From the NCBI GenBank assembly GCA_016801885.1, contig CM028890.1, positions 8,858,001-8,922,000 of the forward strand: a DNA stretch of 64,000 nt, read 5' to 3'. Positions 33,151 to 47,500 of the stretch are shown here, piece by piece. Each line of letters opens with the position of its first letter. Positions within the stretch are counted from its first letter, which is position 1. The notes beneath the pieces were generated by a model. It did no database searches. It was not told the origin of the DNA and worked only from the letters and a program-made list of their open reading frames with translations. This DNA comes from Toxotes chatareus. Taxonomy: Eukaryota; Chordata; Actinopteri; Toxotidae. The position numbers and the translations under genes are program-made.

Positions 33151-36100
33151 TGTCAGGGTACAACAAACAATTTACTAAGTCCCAGTTTTAACTATTCTTG
33201 GTTCCATTCTTTCACCGTCAATTAAACACCTCTAACATCAGCATGCGTCCTCAGCGTTCACAGATGGAAAGTTTTGTACATCAAAGATTTCACTAACAGA
33301 GGAAGATGTATTATTTATTTAGGGGCAGGATGCCAGCCTACAGGCCTAAGTTATAAGTTGTCAGCATCTGTGCTGTCAAACACCAAACAGCTGAGCCACG
33401 GCGCCCTCCTTTGGTCACAGTGCAACTAGCTGGACCTGAATAATATCACTTAAAAACAAATCTTCTTTTCAATCACCAACATGTTTGATTTCTCCACTTT
33501 TGTTTTACTCATTTCACCAACTCCCTGTTTCAATCATGAGTGTTTTTATTTCAGGTAACATGAATTTACACACAGAGACAACAGAGTAATCTGAACATTT
33601 GGCTGCTGAGTCCTGTTGCACAGTCATCACCAAATCATTTTTGAAAATCACCTTGTGTAAAAGTATCCTCACATTAGGTGGATGACACATGACGTTCATT
33701 TGATTAAAACCCCATTATCCCTGTTCTCTGCTATCATCTCCCATCTACCCTGTCCCACTAGGACCTACAATACAGCATTCAATTTTATTGAGTCAGCGAG
33801 GAGAAAGAGAAGAGTTACTGAGGTATGTATTGATCCTCATGGGGACATTTCACCCTCTGAGTTTGACTCAGCAGAGCGGTGGGCAGCCACTTTCCAGCAC
33901 ACATTGACCACCACACACCAGAACGCCCTTGCTGTGAGGTGACAGCACTAACTGCCAAGTCACTGTGACAAGTGCTCGTTTATTTAAAAATTGCATTCTG
34001 GGTTGTGATCTCTGCGCAGTGTAGAGACTGCATTAAAGTTACAAACAGCCCTCTTGTTGCTGTTGTGTTCTTCGCTTCACTTCAGCCGCGTTTCTGATTT
34101 GTTATTGATCAGTTAAATGACCTACTCTGCTCTGTCCACATCATATTTGTTTACCAGACAGATCCCTCTTCAGGGAAGAAGAACAAAGTTGAACAAAGAA
34201 GAACAAAACTGTGAAAAGCCCAAGGCTTCCATTGTAAACATACAGTATCTCAGTGTATGCAGCAAAAATGTGAAATCTGTGTTTAGCTTGGTATAATTTG
34301 GAACATCAGTTATTTCATGATTGCTTTTTGAATGCATTTTCCTTTTACTTTGGGTGACTACCATTTTATTGTACAGAAAGAGTTGACACATGGTTGAATC
34401 AAGTTAAATCATTTTATCCAGTTTTCTCTGCTGAGCAGTACTACATATGACTTGCAAAAACAGATTTAAAAGAGCATTCTGTTTTTGAAAGTTCATTCTT
34501 GACCTTGAAAACAGTAGTTGACAAAACAATTTCTGTTCAAAAGCAGTTCTGAAGCTTTCTGTTTTATTTTCTTTGTAATTTAAGGATTCGAGCTTGAGCT
34601 CGAAAGCTCCATAAAAGCTACTAAATGGACCTTGTGGTGAGATTGATTTGTAGACCGTTGTTTCCAAGAGAAACTCTCAGGCTCAGCTCTTGAGCCAACA
34701 AGAATGAGAAGTCCTTCAAGTGCTCAGGAAAAAATGGAAATTTTAACATCTTCAGTTCCATGACAACTGCGGGAAATCCGTCTGATGAGAAGGATTGTAT
34801 GATGATAAGCTCCCAAGCCGCCTCTAACCTTGTCAGGTTGTTATGACAACTTATATTCTGATCAGTGTGTGCAAACTCTTTTTCTGTTTGCTGGACTTTG
34901 ACATCAGTTGCATACTCCCAGCTGTTTTCGTATTTGGTTGGGAGCGTTTTCTTCCTGCCACCACTGCCTGCCACCACTTTGGTTACTTTGGAATGTCTCT
35001 GTTGTCAAACGCTGCTGCACATTTTGTACTTTGTGTGTACAGCTTCTGTGTGTTTTTGCCTTTACTGTATTTGTGTTTTAACTGTAATTGTGAATTTCGG
35101 AGCAATTTGTTTAACACCAGCAGTGAATCTTGTGAAAAGCTTTTAATGGACGTCCTTTATAATGGCCCAGGTTTATGTTTTTATAAGGTTGATGATGACA
35201 GAAACTTCGAAATGTAACAACTAAATGTACTAAATCTATACTTATTGATATCTTTGTCATCTCAGATCACAGTACAATGTGTCACAGAGCTGCTGATGTT
35301 ACAGCAATCCCTTTGTTGTGTTTAGAGGTCAGTAAATGTCATTGGTTACCTCCCTCTCCTTATCGTTCTGAGCCCTGTGTTTGATCAAAGTGGCCTCAAT
35401 AGCCATCGACATCAAGGTGGAAGAATGAGGTTAGTAACCAAAAAGACCTCCACCTCCGCAGTGTGTACGTGTAACGCCCATTCGGGGTGTCAGGGACAAA
35501 GTTTTTTTGACTAGATTTGTTCCTTTACTCTATTTCTGGGGTATACCTTTGGGAGACCTGAGTGGGTGAGCTGTCAAGACAACAAGTATTGCTTCAGAGA
35601 AGATGAGCTGACCCTGATCCGACTGGAAATAGCTTCCTCGAGGGGATTTCACCAATTGTTTTGAGACAAAGGAAGGGCATTGGTTGGATTGTATATGTCG
35701 TTTTCAAATTACGACTACAGTAAATGGAAATGATTAAAAATGAAGCAAAGAAGAGGAAATGATTCCAGTTCCAATCCAAAGTGCTTTTTCAGGGCACTGT
35801 GACAATCATGTGAAACTTCCCATTTCCCATGAACATGGTAAAGTTCTTGCACGTAAAGCTTTCACATGTAAATTAAAAATGCAAAATGCAAAAGAGGTGA
35901 AATGAATAAAATGTTCTTATGGAAAAGATAAAACTGAAAGTATAAATAGAAATCCTCACATCTGAAGTCATAAATGCTACATGAAATCATAAGTATAGTA
36001 CAAAAATGATCACACATGAAAACCATCATGGGTCCAAAACATACATGTGCTTTGAATTTATGTGTGGGTTTTTACAGACTTTCGGTGGAGGCGTCACACA

Positions 36101-39002
36101 GATATAGTGTTTCAGTTCCTCCATTCCTGGATTCTTATGGATTTTTAGGGTACAGTGTAGCGCTTGATTCTTTTCACTGAATGTGTCAAGCAAATGTAAG
36201 TGTAATGTGTGAATACTGCATATATGACTATATTTTAAAAAAATTCAAAGTAATTTTCTTTCAGTGTGTATTTGACAGATTTCTTGCAGTCTCTAGGGCA
36301 TGAACCTGTGTCCAGCTTCCTGAATGATTGCAAATTTCTCTCTGCCTCGAGAGCGGTCCCATAGACACTGACATCTGACTCCCATCATTCAACTGATATA
36401 AATGCAAGAAAAGAAGCATCTACAAATTGACTTACTATTGAGTGGGATTCAGGCTGTGATGGCAGCTTGCCAAGATCTTTCTAACAAAATCACTCAATTA
36501 TTTTATACACTCGGCTGCCAAAAGTGACTCAGTGAATGAATGCCTCTTATACCCCTAAAGATGCTGACTATTTGTCCTATGTTAATAAGCTCTCATCTGT
36601 TTTGTTGCCAGCGATGGATGGCATTTGCCAAGCTCTTGGAATACTTACAGCAGGTAGATATTAATCATTCTAGATGGATGTCATGGATCAGAAATGGTGT
36701 GTTTCTGTGATGAATATGGCGGTGGAGGCTGCAGGACAGGGTCATGAGGTGAAAAATTAAGATTTCCATAGCCAGGGATGAGTGCCATAACCAAGGATAG
36801 TGGCATGGAGATACAGCAACTGGCTCAGATGTGCATTTATATTTAACCTTTCAGAGAAAATTTTTCAAATGAAAAGCTTGTTCTTTTTTTTTTTTTTTTG
36901 GTAAAGGAAGGAAAAAAAAACCTGACGGATTAGAAATGGAGGAGAGATTAAGCATATGTCATGAACACGGTCTCCCCTGTTAATCTTTTGCAGCTTACAG
37001 TATTTTGAGTTTCCCATTGAGACACAGTGGGGTGCAATCTTCTGCATGGCAGAGGAGCAAATATATGGTCACATGTCTTATTGCTGGTTGTTGTGTTTAT
37101 GACAGCTTTCATATTGTTCATTATCTCTCACCCCAGGAATAACCTGTTCATGATGGGACCGAAGCCTGGGCTAATTAAAGTTGAGGATATTGTTACAGTA
37201 AAAGAGTGACCTAGGAAAAATGAACGCATTTAAAAAAGAATTTAAAAAAAGGAAGGGGAAAAGAGAAGTGGAACAAATGAAAATACATTAATATTCTGAG
37301 TGCTGTACAAGCACAGTGTGTTTCATAACACAGACTGTTGGAGAGGCAGGTGCTGCTGTCATACTGGTACTGAATGTTTGTTATGCCTTTAAAAAAAAAA
37401 GAAAGAAAAAACATCTCATTATGTTTCCTTTTGTGCTTCTGTTTTGGATTTACTGAGAAGAGCAACTCAGCAGCAGACTGAAATCAAGTACACACTCCAA
37501 AATAAGAGATTGGAATGTTTTTTAAGCACATTAAGTGAGAGAACGTATTGTATCTAAAATCAAGATGGTTTCATTGTGTAAGTCATAATTCCCTTAAAAA
37601 AGTTTAGTTTGAGCCAATCTCATGTACACTGTCAGACAAAAAATTACTCTTGTTTAAGTAGTGTTTAATGAAAACAACAGAGCCCTGCTGTTTTAGAAAA
37701 TTCTTCTTCATTTTTTTTTAAATAAAATACTTGCTAAAAATATACAGCATACTCATGACCCATTTTCAAAGATTTGTATCTACGGCAATGGGACTGGGAC
37801 TTAGTATCACAGAGGATGGAGAAGTCAGGTGTCACTGGAAGACAAACTAGCACATTGTTGGTTTTAGTCTCTTCGTGGGATTTGGTAACAATGACAAAAA
37901 AATTTCCTCATAACACGGTTGCTGCTCTGTATTTATATTATTTATGTCAGACTAATATCCATCCCAACACACAGAGAATGTGACCTATGGTATCAATCAT
38001 TCACTCGTTATGGTCATTCAGTTTCATATACTACAAAAAACAATAACAGTATATCAGCAAAAATATCTTGGTTGTTGCTATTTAAATCACTTTTGTGTGA
38101 AACACATATCTTTGTAGATGTGCCTTCTCAACCATGACTCCACATGTATACTGTAGGCGAGTTAAAATTTGATATTGTCAACAACATGAGAGTCCACATG
38201 AGAATAAATAACACTTTAAGGGAGTCACTTTTGTGTCAAATCTCCTCTCTGTGTGTGACAGTAACATATGGCAGTGAATGACTCTGATGCTGAAACGCTA
38301 TTCTTTCCACTGGATAATGCATATGATGTTTCAGTGCACAACAGCAGTTCATCATCACGTGTCAGCCGTGAAAGCTTTTACACCAAAGCTATTTTCAGTG
38401 TGTCTTTGTTTGCTGCTCAGTTTGAGTTCAGTTTTTCAAACTGTAGAGCTGGAGAGGTGATTACTGAATTACACAATTAATCTGCTATCATAGCTGTGGC
38501 CCTGCATGGTTGCATAGCCAGAACATTTCATTCATATTGCCACAGTTAAGAGCTTGTTCACTATTGAGACCACACATGAAAAATCTGTATTGTACGCTTG
38601 GCTGTTAGATTATAACAGCTGCTAGAATGAGCAGCACTGGTTATGCACAATGTTTGTTTGTTTTCTTTTTTTTTAGGGTTAGCATTATATTGTTAATAAT
38701 TTCCACCAAATAAGTGTGATCATAACCAGCAGAATTTATTAAGGGCATGTTTCTGTGTTCTTTTGTTTTTGAAAAAAGTTAGTTTTATGTGCACATATTT
38801 GGACATCTTCATGCTTGAGTTGGTCTAAAGAGGACATCAGACTGACTGCTGGCCTCAGAGCAGCAGGCAGTAAAGGCTTCAGAATCAGAATGGGCGCTTT
38901 TTAAATGGGAACATCAGCACGACCTGCTTCAGAGGACAAAGAGGATGAACCATTTCAGTGGGGGTTCTACATTGGATTACTCCCTCCGAGCGCCCCCCCT
39001 CC

Positions 39003-39026
39003 AAAAAAAAAAAAAAAAAAAAAAAA
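39003..39026. repeat. poly-A run
   Basis: About 24 A after a C-rich patch, in the presumed upstream flank of pth1r. Confidence 0.9.
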
Positions 39027-39419
39027 ACATGTCAGGATCATACCTGTCAGAAAACACATTCTCGTGCGAAAAAAAGCACATTTTTCTTTTTCTTTTACTG
39101 CTCTGAGTCTGCTCATACATTCAGCACTGTGTGCCAGATTACCCAGTGTTTAATTTCCAAACACAGCGACAAGTTTTAGAAGCTGTCAGGGAAGGCTTCT
39201 GCAGCCTTGATTTCTTGATGTAAATGACAGTAAAAAGCAGCAGATGGTACCTCAGATTAAAAAAAGAAGAAGAAAAAAAAATCTGAACATTTTATACATT
39301 ATGTCTCAGTAATCCAATCCTATTAGATGCAACTTTTGAGAAACTGCAGGGGAAAAAAGTGGTTTGGCAAAGGCCCTGCGATCTGTTGAATGTAGAGTTT
39401 GTTTGAGGGGTGAGAAAAT

Positions 39420-40667
39420 ATGTCATTTCGGAGTCGTGGTTTATTCCAACGTAAGAGAGTGCGCACCAATGAGAGGCGTTTACGCTCCACCCTACCTGCC
39501 TCCTTTCCGCCCCCCCTTTTCCATCCACATACTCACTACTGAACACGACCTGCCGCCTGCCACATCTGGAGACGCTTCCTTACACGAGAAACTTCAACTT
39601 TCGCGTTTACTCTGCGCAGAAACACTCAGGCGTTTGCGAATTATCTGTCCGTCAGGGTGAATTTGGCTTTCTCTTGATAGTAAGTAGAGATTCTTGAAGC
39701 CAAGTTGGCGTTTCTCTCTCCTCTAAGCTTTTCACATCACCGTTGGAAAACAGAGCCCGTTTGAGAGTTTCATACATTCAGTTGCTGTGTGATTGCCACG
39801 CTAGATTGTTGTGTTGATTGTTGTAGTTCAGCGGGGTCTTAGGGAGTAACACAGATGACACGTTTCCATGTTGTGTTTTCATTAATGAGTGAGAAGGAAG
39901 CGTAGCCAAGGAAAGTGAAGAGCAGCAGTGCGTTGACTGAGCTGATTGGCGCAAATCAAGTAGACAAATCTATGAAAAGTTTGTAATTTCACGCTCTGCT
40001 CTGTCACAAGATTGTGTTTCACTGCTCAAATGCTAAAAGTGAGCCCTGTCTGAGATCCTGCTGGTTCACTGTCGCCTGCACGGTACTAGATGACCGCGTT
40101 GATGGTGACATGAGTCAGAGGGAATCAAATTGTGAAATTCAACAGCGACTGGTGATAGAATGATACATTTAGGGCTTATTTTTGTCCAACACTGATCTAA
40201 CATTTGGAAGAGAGGACTGGAATAAGCCATAAGGCGCACAGCTCCATACTGAAGTGTTTAAGTTAGTCTGAGGGGAAATTTAAAAGACCTAAAAATACAG
40301 CGTTGGTTTCTTCCCTACAAAGAATCATTTGAACTTCCCACCGCAGAGCGAGAGCGACATAAATAGTTCTGACATGTGGATGTAATTTCAGAAGAGGAAA
40401 AAAGACAGATGCAGAGAAATAAAGAGAGCGGCTTGAGCCTGAGCATATAGTAGATTATAGGAAATTAAATCGAGGGCAGAGGGAGGCGATTACAGAGTTA
40501 TGATATCACAAGCCGCCATAAGCATCGAGAGGCCAGATGGAGTAAAAAAACACAACTCTCTCCACTTTGAAGAGAGTTAAGTAGATTAAATAATTTCATC
40601 TGAGCATCAGCAGCGTCTGTTCGAGCCCTGCAAGGACTCTTGGAGGTAGACCCGCCTCAGGTCAGGG
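39420..40667 (+). promoter_or_regulatory. presumed pth1r 5' flank and 5' UTR
   Basis: Upstream of the pth1r start codon. A patch at about 39440-39660 is richer in CpG and C/T tracts than anything nearby, contains a CACCAAT element, and ends GTCCGTCAGG/GTGAAT, which could be a splice donor of a non-coding first exon. As I recall, mammalian PTH1R genes have untranslated upstream exons. The 5' UTR next to the ATG is continuous with the signal-peptide exon. No TATA box could be assigned. Confidence 0.35.
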
Positions 40668-40736
40668 ATGGGATCCGCTCTGCTGCTCCACAATCTGGAC
40701 TTTCTTCTCATCTCACTACTCAGCAGTTTATGCCTG
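40668..40736 (+). CDS. pth1r: pth1r exon S: signal peptide
   Basis: Reads MGSALLLHNLDFLLISLLSS then LCL, followed by GTAAGT. The start ATG has G at -3 and +4 (GGGATGG), a favourable context. The hydrophobic core is a typical secretory signal; cleavage is expected in or just after the exon junction. Confidence 0.85.
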
Positions 40737-43700
40737 GTAAGTAATTTTCCTTACATATATACATATACACACATGCAATCATGTGTTTTGCCTAAAAAGC
40801 TATTTTGATGTTGCACTCATGAACTGTCCACAGAGCATTTGACAGCATGTCACAGAGCAGACAGAAGCAGCAGTTCAAATGTGACTGTTTTGAATTTTTC
40901 AATCAGACAAAACCTTTTTGATCATAATATCTGTGAGTGTTGGTTCTCAGGTTTTGTTTTATCTGCTCACTGGAACTAAAATGCAAATTATGATGAAGGT
41001 ATCCTGTTATATAAGGGATTTGGAAAGATCACTGGGGCGGTTAGGTGCTTAAAAAGTCAAAGCTGACATTAAAGAAAAGGAGAGAAGAATATCACGTCCC
41101 CTCCACACCCTTAATTGTCTCTGTGTTTCATGTGTGCATGTCACGCTTCTCCAGGAATTGCTATATTGCCAGTGAACGTTGGTTGAATTGCAAATAGGTT
41201 GTACGCAAGCTTAAATTGCAAGAGACACGGTTGTGTATTCACACACTTATTGACAGTTTCATAACCGGACTGAAGAGGTTGACAAGGCTTCAACCAGCGA
41301 GCCGTCGTGATTAGTGATTACACCCTTGTTCCATTAAATGCATCTTCCCACAGTTACAATACAATAACGCAGTGTTTGTGTAAAGCAGCGCCTGGTAACC
41401 TATTTCCTGTAATGGGCAACAAATTGTGTTTACTACGGATTGTTTCATAGCTTTGCTTAGCACTCACCCACCTGAACTAAAGCAGTGCTTGCAGTCAGAA
41501 TGGGAGTAAATATTTCATTCATAACTCCAGCAGCACCTGAACAGTTTCCCCCTCCAGTTCACAGCTGTAATGATTTACGTTTGCCCGACATTGTGATTTA
41601 TAATTGCGCTCTCAAATATTGCTATAGCTGTGTCCAGAAGGCCTTCTACACACACACGCACACGCTGTGCAGGCAGAGCAGCGTACCAAGTTGGTTCTGT
41701 GTGTTTTGGCTGAGGCTGTTCTGCATTCAACAGGCAGTTCGCCCAGGCTCTGAGGTACAGTGCATTTTCCCAGTGATGTGGTCCATCACTGTACCGCAGT
41801 GGACCTCTAGGCTCATTGGTTTAGATGGCAGAGGAAAACAATTATAACATAGCTGTGTATTTATAGCTGATTCAACATTCAGTCGTTAAAAGGCTCTGTC
41901 TGTGAATGGTGTTTACCCGTTTTCAAGTCTGATGTTTGCTTAGTCTTCCTCTCCACAAAAAAGTAATTTTTTTTCCAAACTGTGACCAAACGGGACGTTG
42001 ATTTCACTGAAAACCACAGCTAAGAGTGGAAAGTCTGTGTCTCTGTTTAAAGAAAGAATACACAGCTTTTTAAATTGAGATATACAGTTGTCAGACTACA
42101 TGGTTGTGCCACTTTCCAGAGGCTCAGCATGCAAGCGATGATATCCTGGTGTGATAAATACAAATATTCACCAGCGCATCACTATGAACTGGTCGGGTCT
42201 GAACGTGTTATCCAGTATTTTTATCTGAAGGAAATTGGAAGATTCAAGAACAGACAAGGAATCTCTCCATTGTGTTTTACACCTCAGCAAGGCATGCTAC
42301 AGTGACAGCTCACAGACAAAGTGCCACACAGCCTTTGTTCAGTGTGACTGGCTGCCTCACTTACTCAGTTATTACGTTTATTAAGCGGAAGCACTGCTTT
42401 CAGGAACCTTAGTGAGCATTTAATTTCTACCTCATGACTGTGTTTTCCTCCGTGATGACTTGCATGTGTCTGGATCCTCACTGGAAGGTCTAGAGCTGTA
42501 TCTGTATCTGCCTGCCATAGCCAAACATTATGTCAGCTCTGGACAAAATACGACTGTCATGTTTTGTAGTGCACAAGGCAATTTTGACTAGTTTGACTAG
42601 ATGTGGAAAATATCTGTTGTTCACGACTTTAGCCCAGAATTTTTATTTATTTATTTATTTATTTATTTGCAGAGAACCAGTGGCTCGGTTCTTCAGTGTG
42701 ACAGAAAGTTAAGTCAGGGTTGTGTTGAATATTTGTAACCATCAATTTCACACATAATATTTGTCAAGGTAATGCTAAACTAAAATGCCTGATTCTGAAG
42801 TCTTGAAACGCCCATAGATGGAAGATTTATGTCTGTTTTTCTTAGCAGGAAACCACTTTTTTGATGTTCATAGCACAATAAATCAATTTGAAACCACAGG
42901 ATCACGACTGTAGTCTACGGTTTCATCAAAATGCTTGTAACAGGAGAGAAATGCGCCATCAAGTTCACACCAACAAGAGCTTTTTATAATAAAGCACTGC
43001 CTTCCTTTTGCCCCTGGTTTGTCATTTGAAAACCTTTTACTGTTGATGGTCCTAAAAAGCACAGACTGCATGCCCCTCAGAATAACCTTTCAGAGTAGCT
43101 TTATCCATTGCTGCCAAATTATTCTCAGTGGAACCTCACAACCCAGATTAGAGTGCGGAATAATCTCATCTCAATCTGTCTCTGGTAATTAGGGGCAGCA
43201 GATAACTTCTCACTAATTCATATGACTGCTTGTGCATTTGTGAAATAGACTTTAATATTGAAATTCATTTTTGCATGCCTCTTTAACAGATCTCCAATAG
43301 GACTTATGATAATTTTCCCCCCATTTTTGTGACTTTGTGTGGGTATGTTCGTGTTTTTTTTTCACTGACTAGTTTGGACAAAACTGCAGAGACTGCAGTT
43401 TGTTTGATTGCCTCTTCTAATTATACTTACTCTGCAGCTTCATGCATTAGTTATTTAACTAACTTTCTCCAATAAGAGATGATGCAGCTGGCCCTGCTGT
43501 GTAACTCTGAACGGTAGTTTATTATATTTAGAAGTCACATTTTTTTTTCTCTCATTAAAAACATAGTGACAAAATTCTCATAGTTTAATACATTTTATTT
43601 TTGTAAAAACTTTGTCAGAATTTTATTTTTTATAAAATACAAAAAAAAATCATCAGACTCATTGACCATTTTGTGCTTTTATTTGGAATATTTTAGCTGA

Positions 43701-44480
43701 ATTTGAGTGTTTTGATAATCCTGTGATCATTATGACAACATTAATTTTGCACACATTGGCCCCCCCCCACCCCCACCAGTGTGTCATTATCTTTAAAGCA
43801 CACAAGCAAAGGTGGAGTTGTTTCCTAATTTAATATGTAACACTCGTTCATTTCCATTTGAAGAACAAATGACACCTCTTCACCAAATTACAGGTGACAT
43901 GAAAGGAATACCCTTATTATAATTGCCTCTTGTTGTAAGATTTGTCACCCCTAATCAATGTAACTGGGCTTTTTGCATAAATGGGATCTTTTTTTCAAAT
44001 ATTTGGCCATGTTTGTAAGGCAACTGTTTTTCCTCGTGCAAGGTTTGAAAGGAAATTTCTTGATTTGTCTCGTGTGAAATTGTGACCGCAGTTTCATTTA
44101 TAAGCAAATATATCCGTCCTCTATTTGAAAAGAACATCTATGCGACACCAGGCCTCTGACCATACACGTTTGATGTTTTCGTTTATTACATTATGAGATG
44201 CTACAGCAAAGTGCTACCTACAGCACACGTAACCATTATTTCATGCTGTATTTACTCAGGGAGTTCAAACAGTTTGGATGTGGCCTTGATCTTGAGTCCC
44301 TCTCTTATCAGGCCCCATTAAGACACAGAAGAACAACAAAGCCCTGCCGGGACCAGTTTGCTGCTCTCACTCTACATTTCTGTCAACTGTGTGTCATTTC
44401 TTATCCCTCTCATAAAAGGAGAACCCCACACCCAGAGATGCTGTTTTCTGGATTTCTGGGTTATTTCATGAAGGGTTCAG

Positions 44481-44544
<64 letters not shown>

Positions 44545-47500
44545 TGTAAGGCCAGACTTTATATTGTGACCTTTACTGCTCCCAAGAGGGAGAAGAGAAG
44601 CAGTAGGAGGTGTGTCAGCAATGATTAAGTGGCAAAGTGCAATTTTGGTGTCAAGAATTACCACAGTTTGCTGGCTGCCATCAGACCACAACAAAAGCAT
44701 ATGATTCCAAATTTTGCTATCTGCTATTTGTGTCTGTGTTTTCCCCCACACAATGAACAGATTTCACCCTCAGTAAAAGCCTCTTTCTAAGCAATCCATT
44801 AGTGGTGTGCTTTTAAGCTTGGTTCAAGCAATCTCCACTGGGATTTGTGAGCAAAGCCCTTTACAGTGTTGACATTGGCCACTTTTGCTGTAAGTTGCCT
44901 GTTAATTTACCAATCAGAGCCCATTGTCACACTGCCCACAAAACAGTAAAACGACTATGAGGAAGCTCCTAGTCTTAACCCAATTTATTTTCTTACTTTA
45001 TCCAGTTAGTTCAACTTTAACAGCTGAGGATCTGTGGAGCGGATTGGTAATTGTTGCTTAGCTTTGAGCAAATTTGAGCTCTTGCATGGTGGGAAGCTAC
45101 AGACCAGGCCAAGGAAGAACAGGCCATCTGGCCATGTGAATCCACCAAAAGTCCACACCAGAAACAATAAACAAACAAACCAAATGCTTGTTTGTCAGCT
45201 AGCATGTGGGCTCACAGTTTCCAATACTTATACTGGGCTATAGCATTTAAAAGCTATTAAAGTTTTTTAAATGTTTTGTATGTATATACATAGTCATAAT
45301 AAATTGGATATATAGTGACTTTCAGGTTCCCTGGCTATGAATTATATATAGTTTAATTAGCTGTTCCTCATTGTTTCTACTGAAAATACTCCCTATTGCC
45401 TAACGTGTATTTGGTTTGATAGCTGTCATACTGCTCAGCTTCACAGACAAAATAGGCACTAAGCTTGAATCTAGCCCTAAGGTAATTGTGACATATTTGT
45501 ATGTTGCCTAATTTGACTTTGATACTAATCCTACAAACAGGGACAGGATGAAACCATATATCTTTAATTGGGTGAGATTTGAGTTAATGATTTTCTCCCA
45601 CAAGGGAACTCCCACTGCCTTTCCAAAATGCATGGGCCCAGATAGAGATTATACATAATAGTATCTGGTTGTTTGGAGAATTTTAATAATGTGTATTGTG
45701 TGTACTTCAGTTCCAGGGTTCACTTAAGAATGTCTCATAGTTATTACTCTGGTTAAATGAAGGTTAAATAAAATGCAAGTTTAATTAAATAAGTTGAATA
45801 AAACTATGGGGCAGGTAGAGATAAAAGAAAGTTTTTGCATCATCGCCTAATATCATCATACCACTTTCCACATTGTGCAACGCCAAATGTGTTATCTCCA
45901 CATAGCTAATTTAATTTAAGGTGCAGTATAGCCTATTGATTTGTGGTGGATCCCTGTCTACCACACAAAGATGGTAGAAACTTTTATTCTGGATCCACTT
46001 CACATTGTTCTCTCCTTCACAGAAATTGCAGAACTGCTGTTGTATGCAAAGCAAAAGCATTTAAAGTGGAGATAAAGATGCAGTTCTTACACCATCCCTT
46101 AGGGGTCATTTATTGTGTCTCTCCAAGTTTCACCCTGTTTTCAACCGTGCATTGCATGCCCCTTACCATGAAATCACCAAACAGTGATCATCACCAATCA
46201 GTCACTACCCTGTCTGTGCCCACACTACACTGATTTCTGACTACAGAGCCTGAAGTGCTGTAATCAACCACTTTGCCATGCTCACTTTTTTCTCAGCCTG
46301 CATCTCCGCTTTTACTTCAGCTAGTGTTTTCGTACAGAATAATGTTTGTTTTGACAATAGAGACATTTATTAAGTTTCTGCTTAGCAATATAGCAATATA
46401 ATATGATATAGCAAGATAGTAGGGCTTGGCAATAATTTAGTATTACTGTTTATCAATCTTTAGCCAAATCACACATTGAATCTAAAAATATGTATATCTT
46501 GTTCAACAACTGTGTGTATAGGGTGGTGACGGGTTAGATACTGGAAATAGCATCACATCGACGGGACACTTCAAAACACTAATTAGAAAGCTGACATTTA
46601 ATACAATACTTCTTATGGGTGTGTTTGAACTTTTGAAAAACACTTAACAAGGCGTTGTGATAAAATTATTTATCCCACTAGTCTTGGGTTTGTGGTCTTG
46701 GTCTAAAGTGAAAAATTATCATAATAGTAATGAGCTTGACTGAATTGTCATACTCAGTGTGGAAAATTACCATAAAACGTCACTCTACAGAGCAGTATAC
46801 TTTTATCATGGCCGCAGGGTAGATGTGAATTAACAGGTAGAAGGGGTGACAATAAGTCAGGAAAGCTTTTAAAGTTGTGTTTGAAGTATAGTTTTGGATA
46901 GTGTTTTAACCACAGAAAGCACAAAGCTCTGTGGAGACGATCCACAGATACTGCACTCACTTCTTGAGTGAAATGTCACATCATTGAGTCACTGAAACAC
47001 ACCAAAAATAACATGTTTACTCTCTCAGCTTTGAGAGTATCATGTAATTGTGTGTGATGGACTGTGAAGAAATGGAAATCAGCAGTAGTATATAAAGCTG
47101 AGGGATTTGAGAGAGGGTGTATTGTAGTGCACAGATGGTATTTATACCCACCTTGGTTAAGATGTAATTTCTACATCCAAACAAAATTATGTGTTGGCAG
47201 ATTGGAGACGTCCTGTTTTGTAATTTAGTTTTACAGCACTAAATGTGGATTTAAGCAGCATGGTGGTGTAAACTCTGTATCAGCTGCTGTACACGGCTTG
47301 TCGCTGCATATTGTGAGTCACTTGCTGTCGTCACCGGTCAGTTAACATGTTTGCCTGAATTTTCCTGGGATCAGCATGGGATTCAGCTCACAGAGGCAAC
47401 TTGTAGTGGGGAAATACCCTTCACACACATATCATTATGCTCAGTATTTCACTGCAGAGCTTTACAGTAGCTAAGAGGATTCCTGAGATAACTGCAGAAC

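Larger units (their letters stand above)
28817..39399. other. intergenic stretch between myl3 and pth1r
   Basis: The two genes are divergent, so this 10-kb interval should contain both promoters. It holds (TG)n runs at 29035-29058 and 33133-33150, poly-A at about 30538-30554 and 39003-39026, and poly-T near 36884-36899. I recognised no tRNA, rRNA or protein-coding exon with family support. A short hydrophobic frame at 37027-37209 is discussed as a finding. Confidence 0.6.

Noticed and set aside
33682..33942. 86-residue plus-strand frame containing RRKRR and DPHGDISPSEFDSAER
   Set aside because: It looked domain-like at first, but it has no supporting neighbouring exons, no family I can name, and GTATGT splits it without a matching partner exon.
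34843..35217. 124-residue plus-strand frame with Cys- and Phe-rich sequence
   Set aside because: Low-complexity hydrophobic composition from T-rich DNA. An overlapping frame on the same strand has the same character, and no motif is recognisable.
39364..39660. 98-residue plus-strand frame upstream of pth1r
   Set aside because: It lies in the CpG-rich presumed promoter or untranslated exon. Its sequence has no domain and differs from the known receptor N terminus.
41485..41847. 120-residue plus-strand frame in pth1r intron 1
   Set aside because: It contains a CACACA-derived Thr-His tract, with no splice signals or family resemblance.
44198..44751. Open frames with long Cys-Val or His-Thr repeats on both strands
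   Set aside because: They are produced by reading through the (TG)30 microsatellite.
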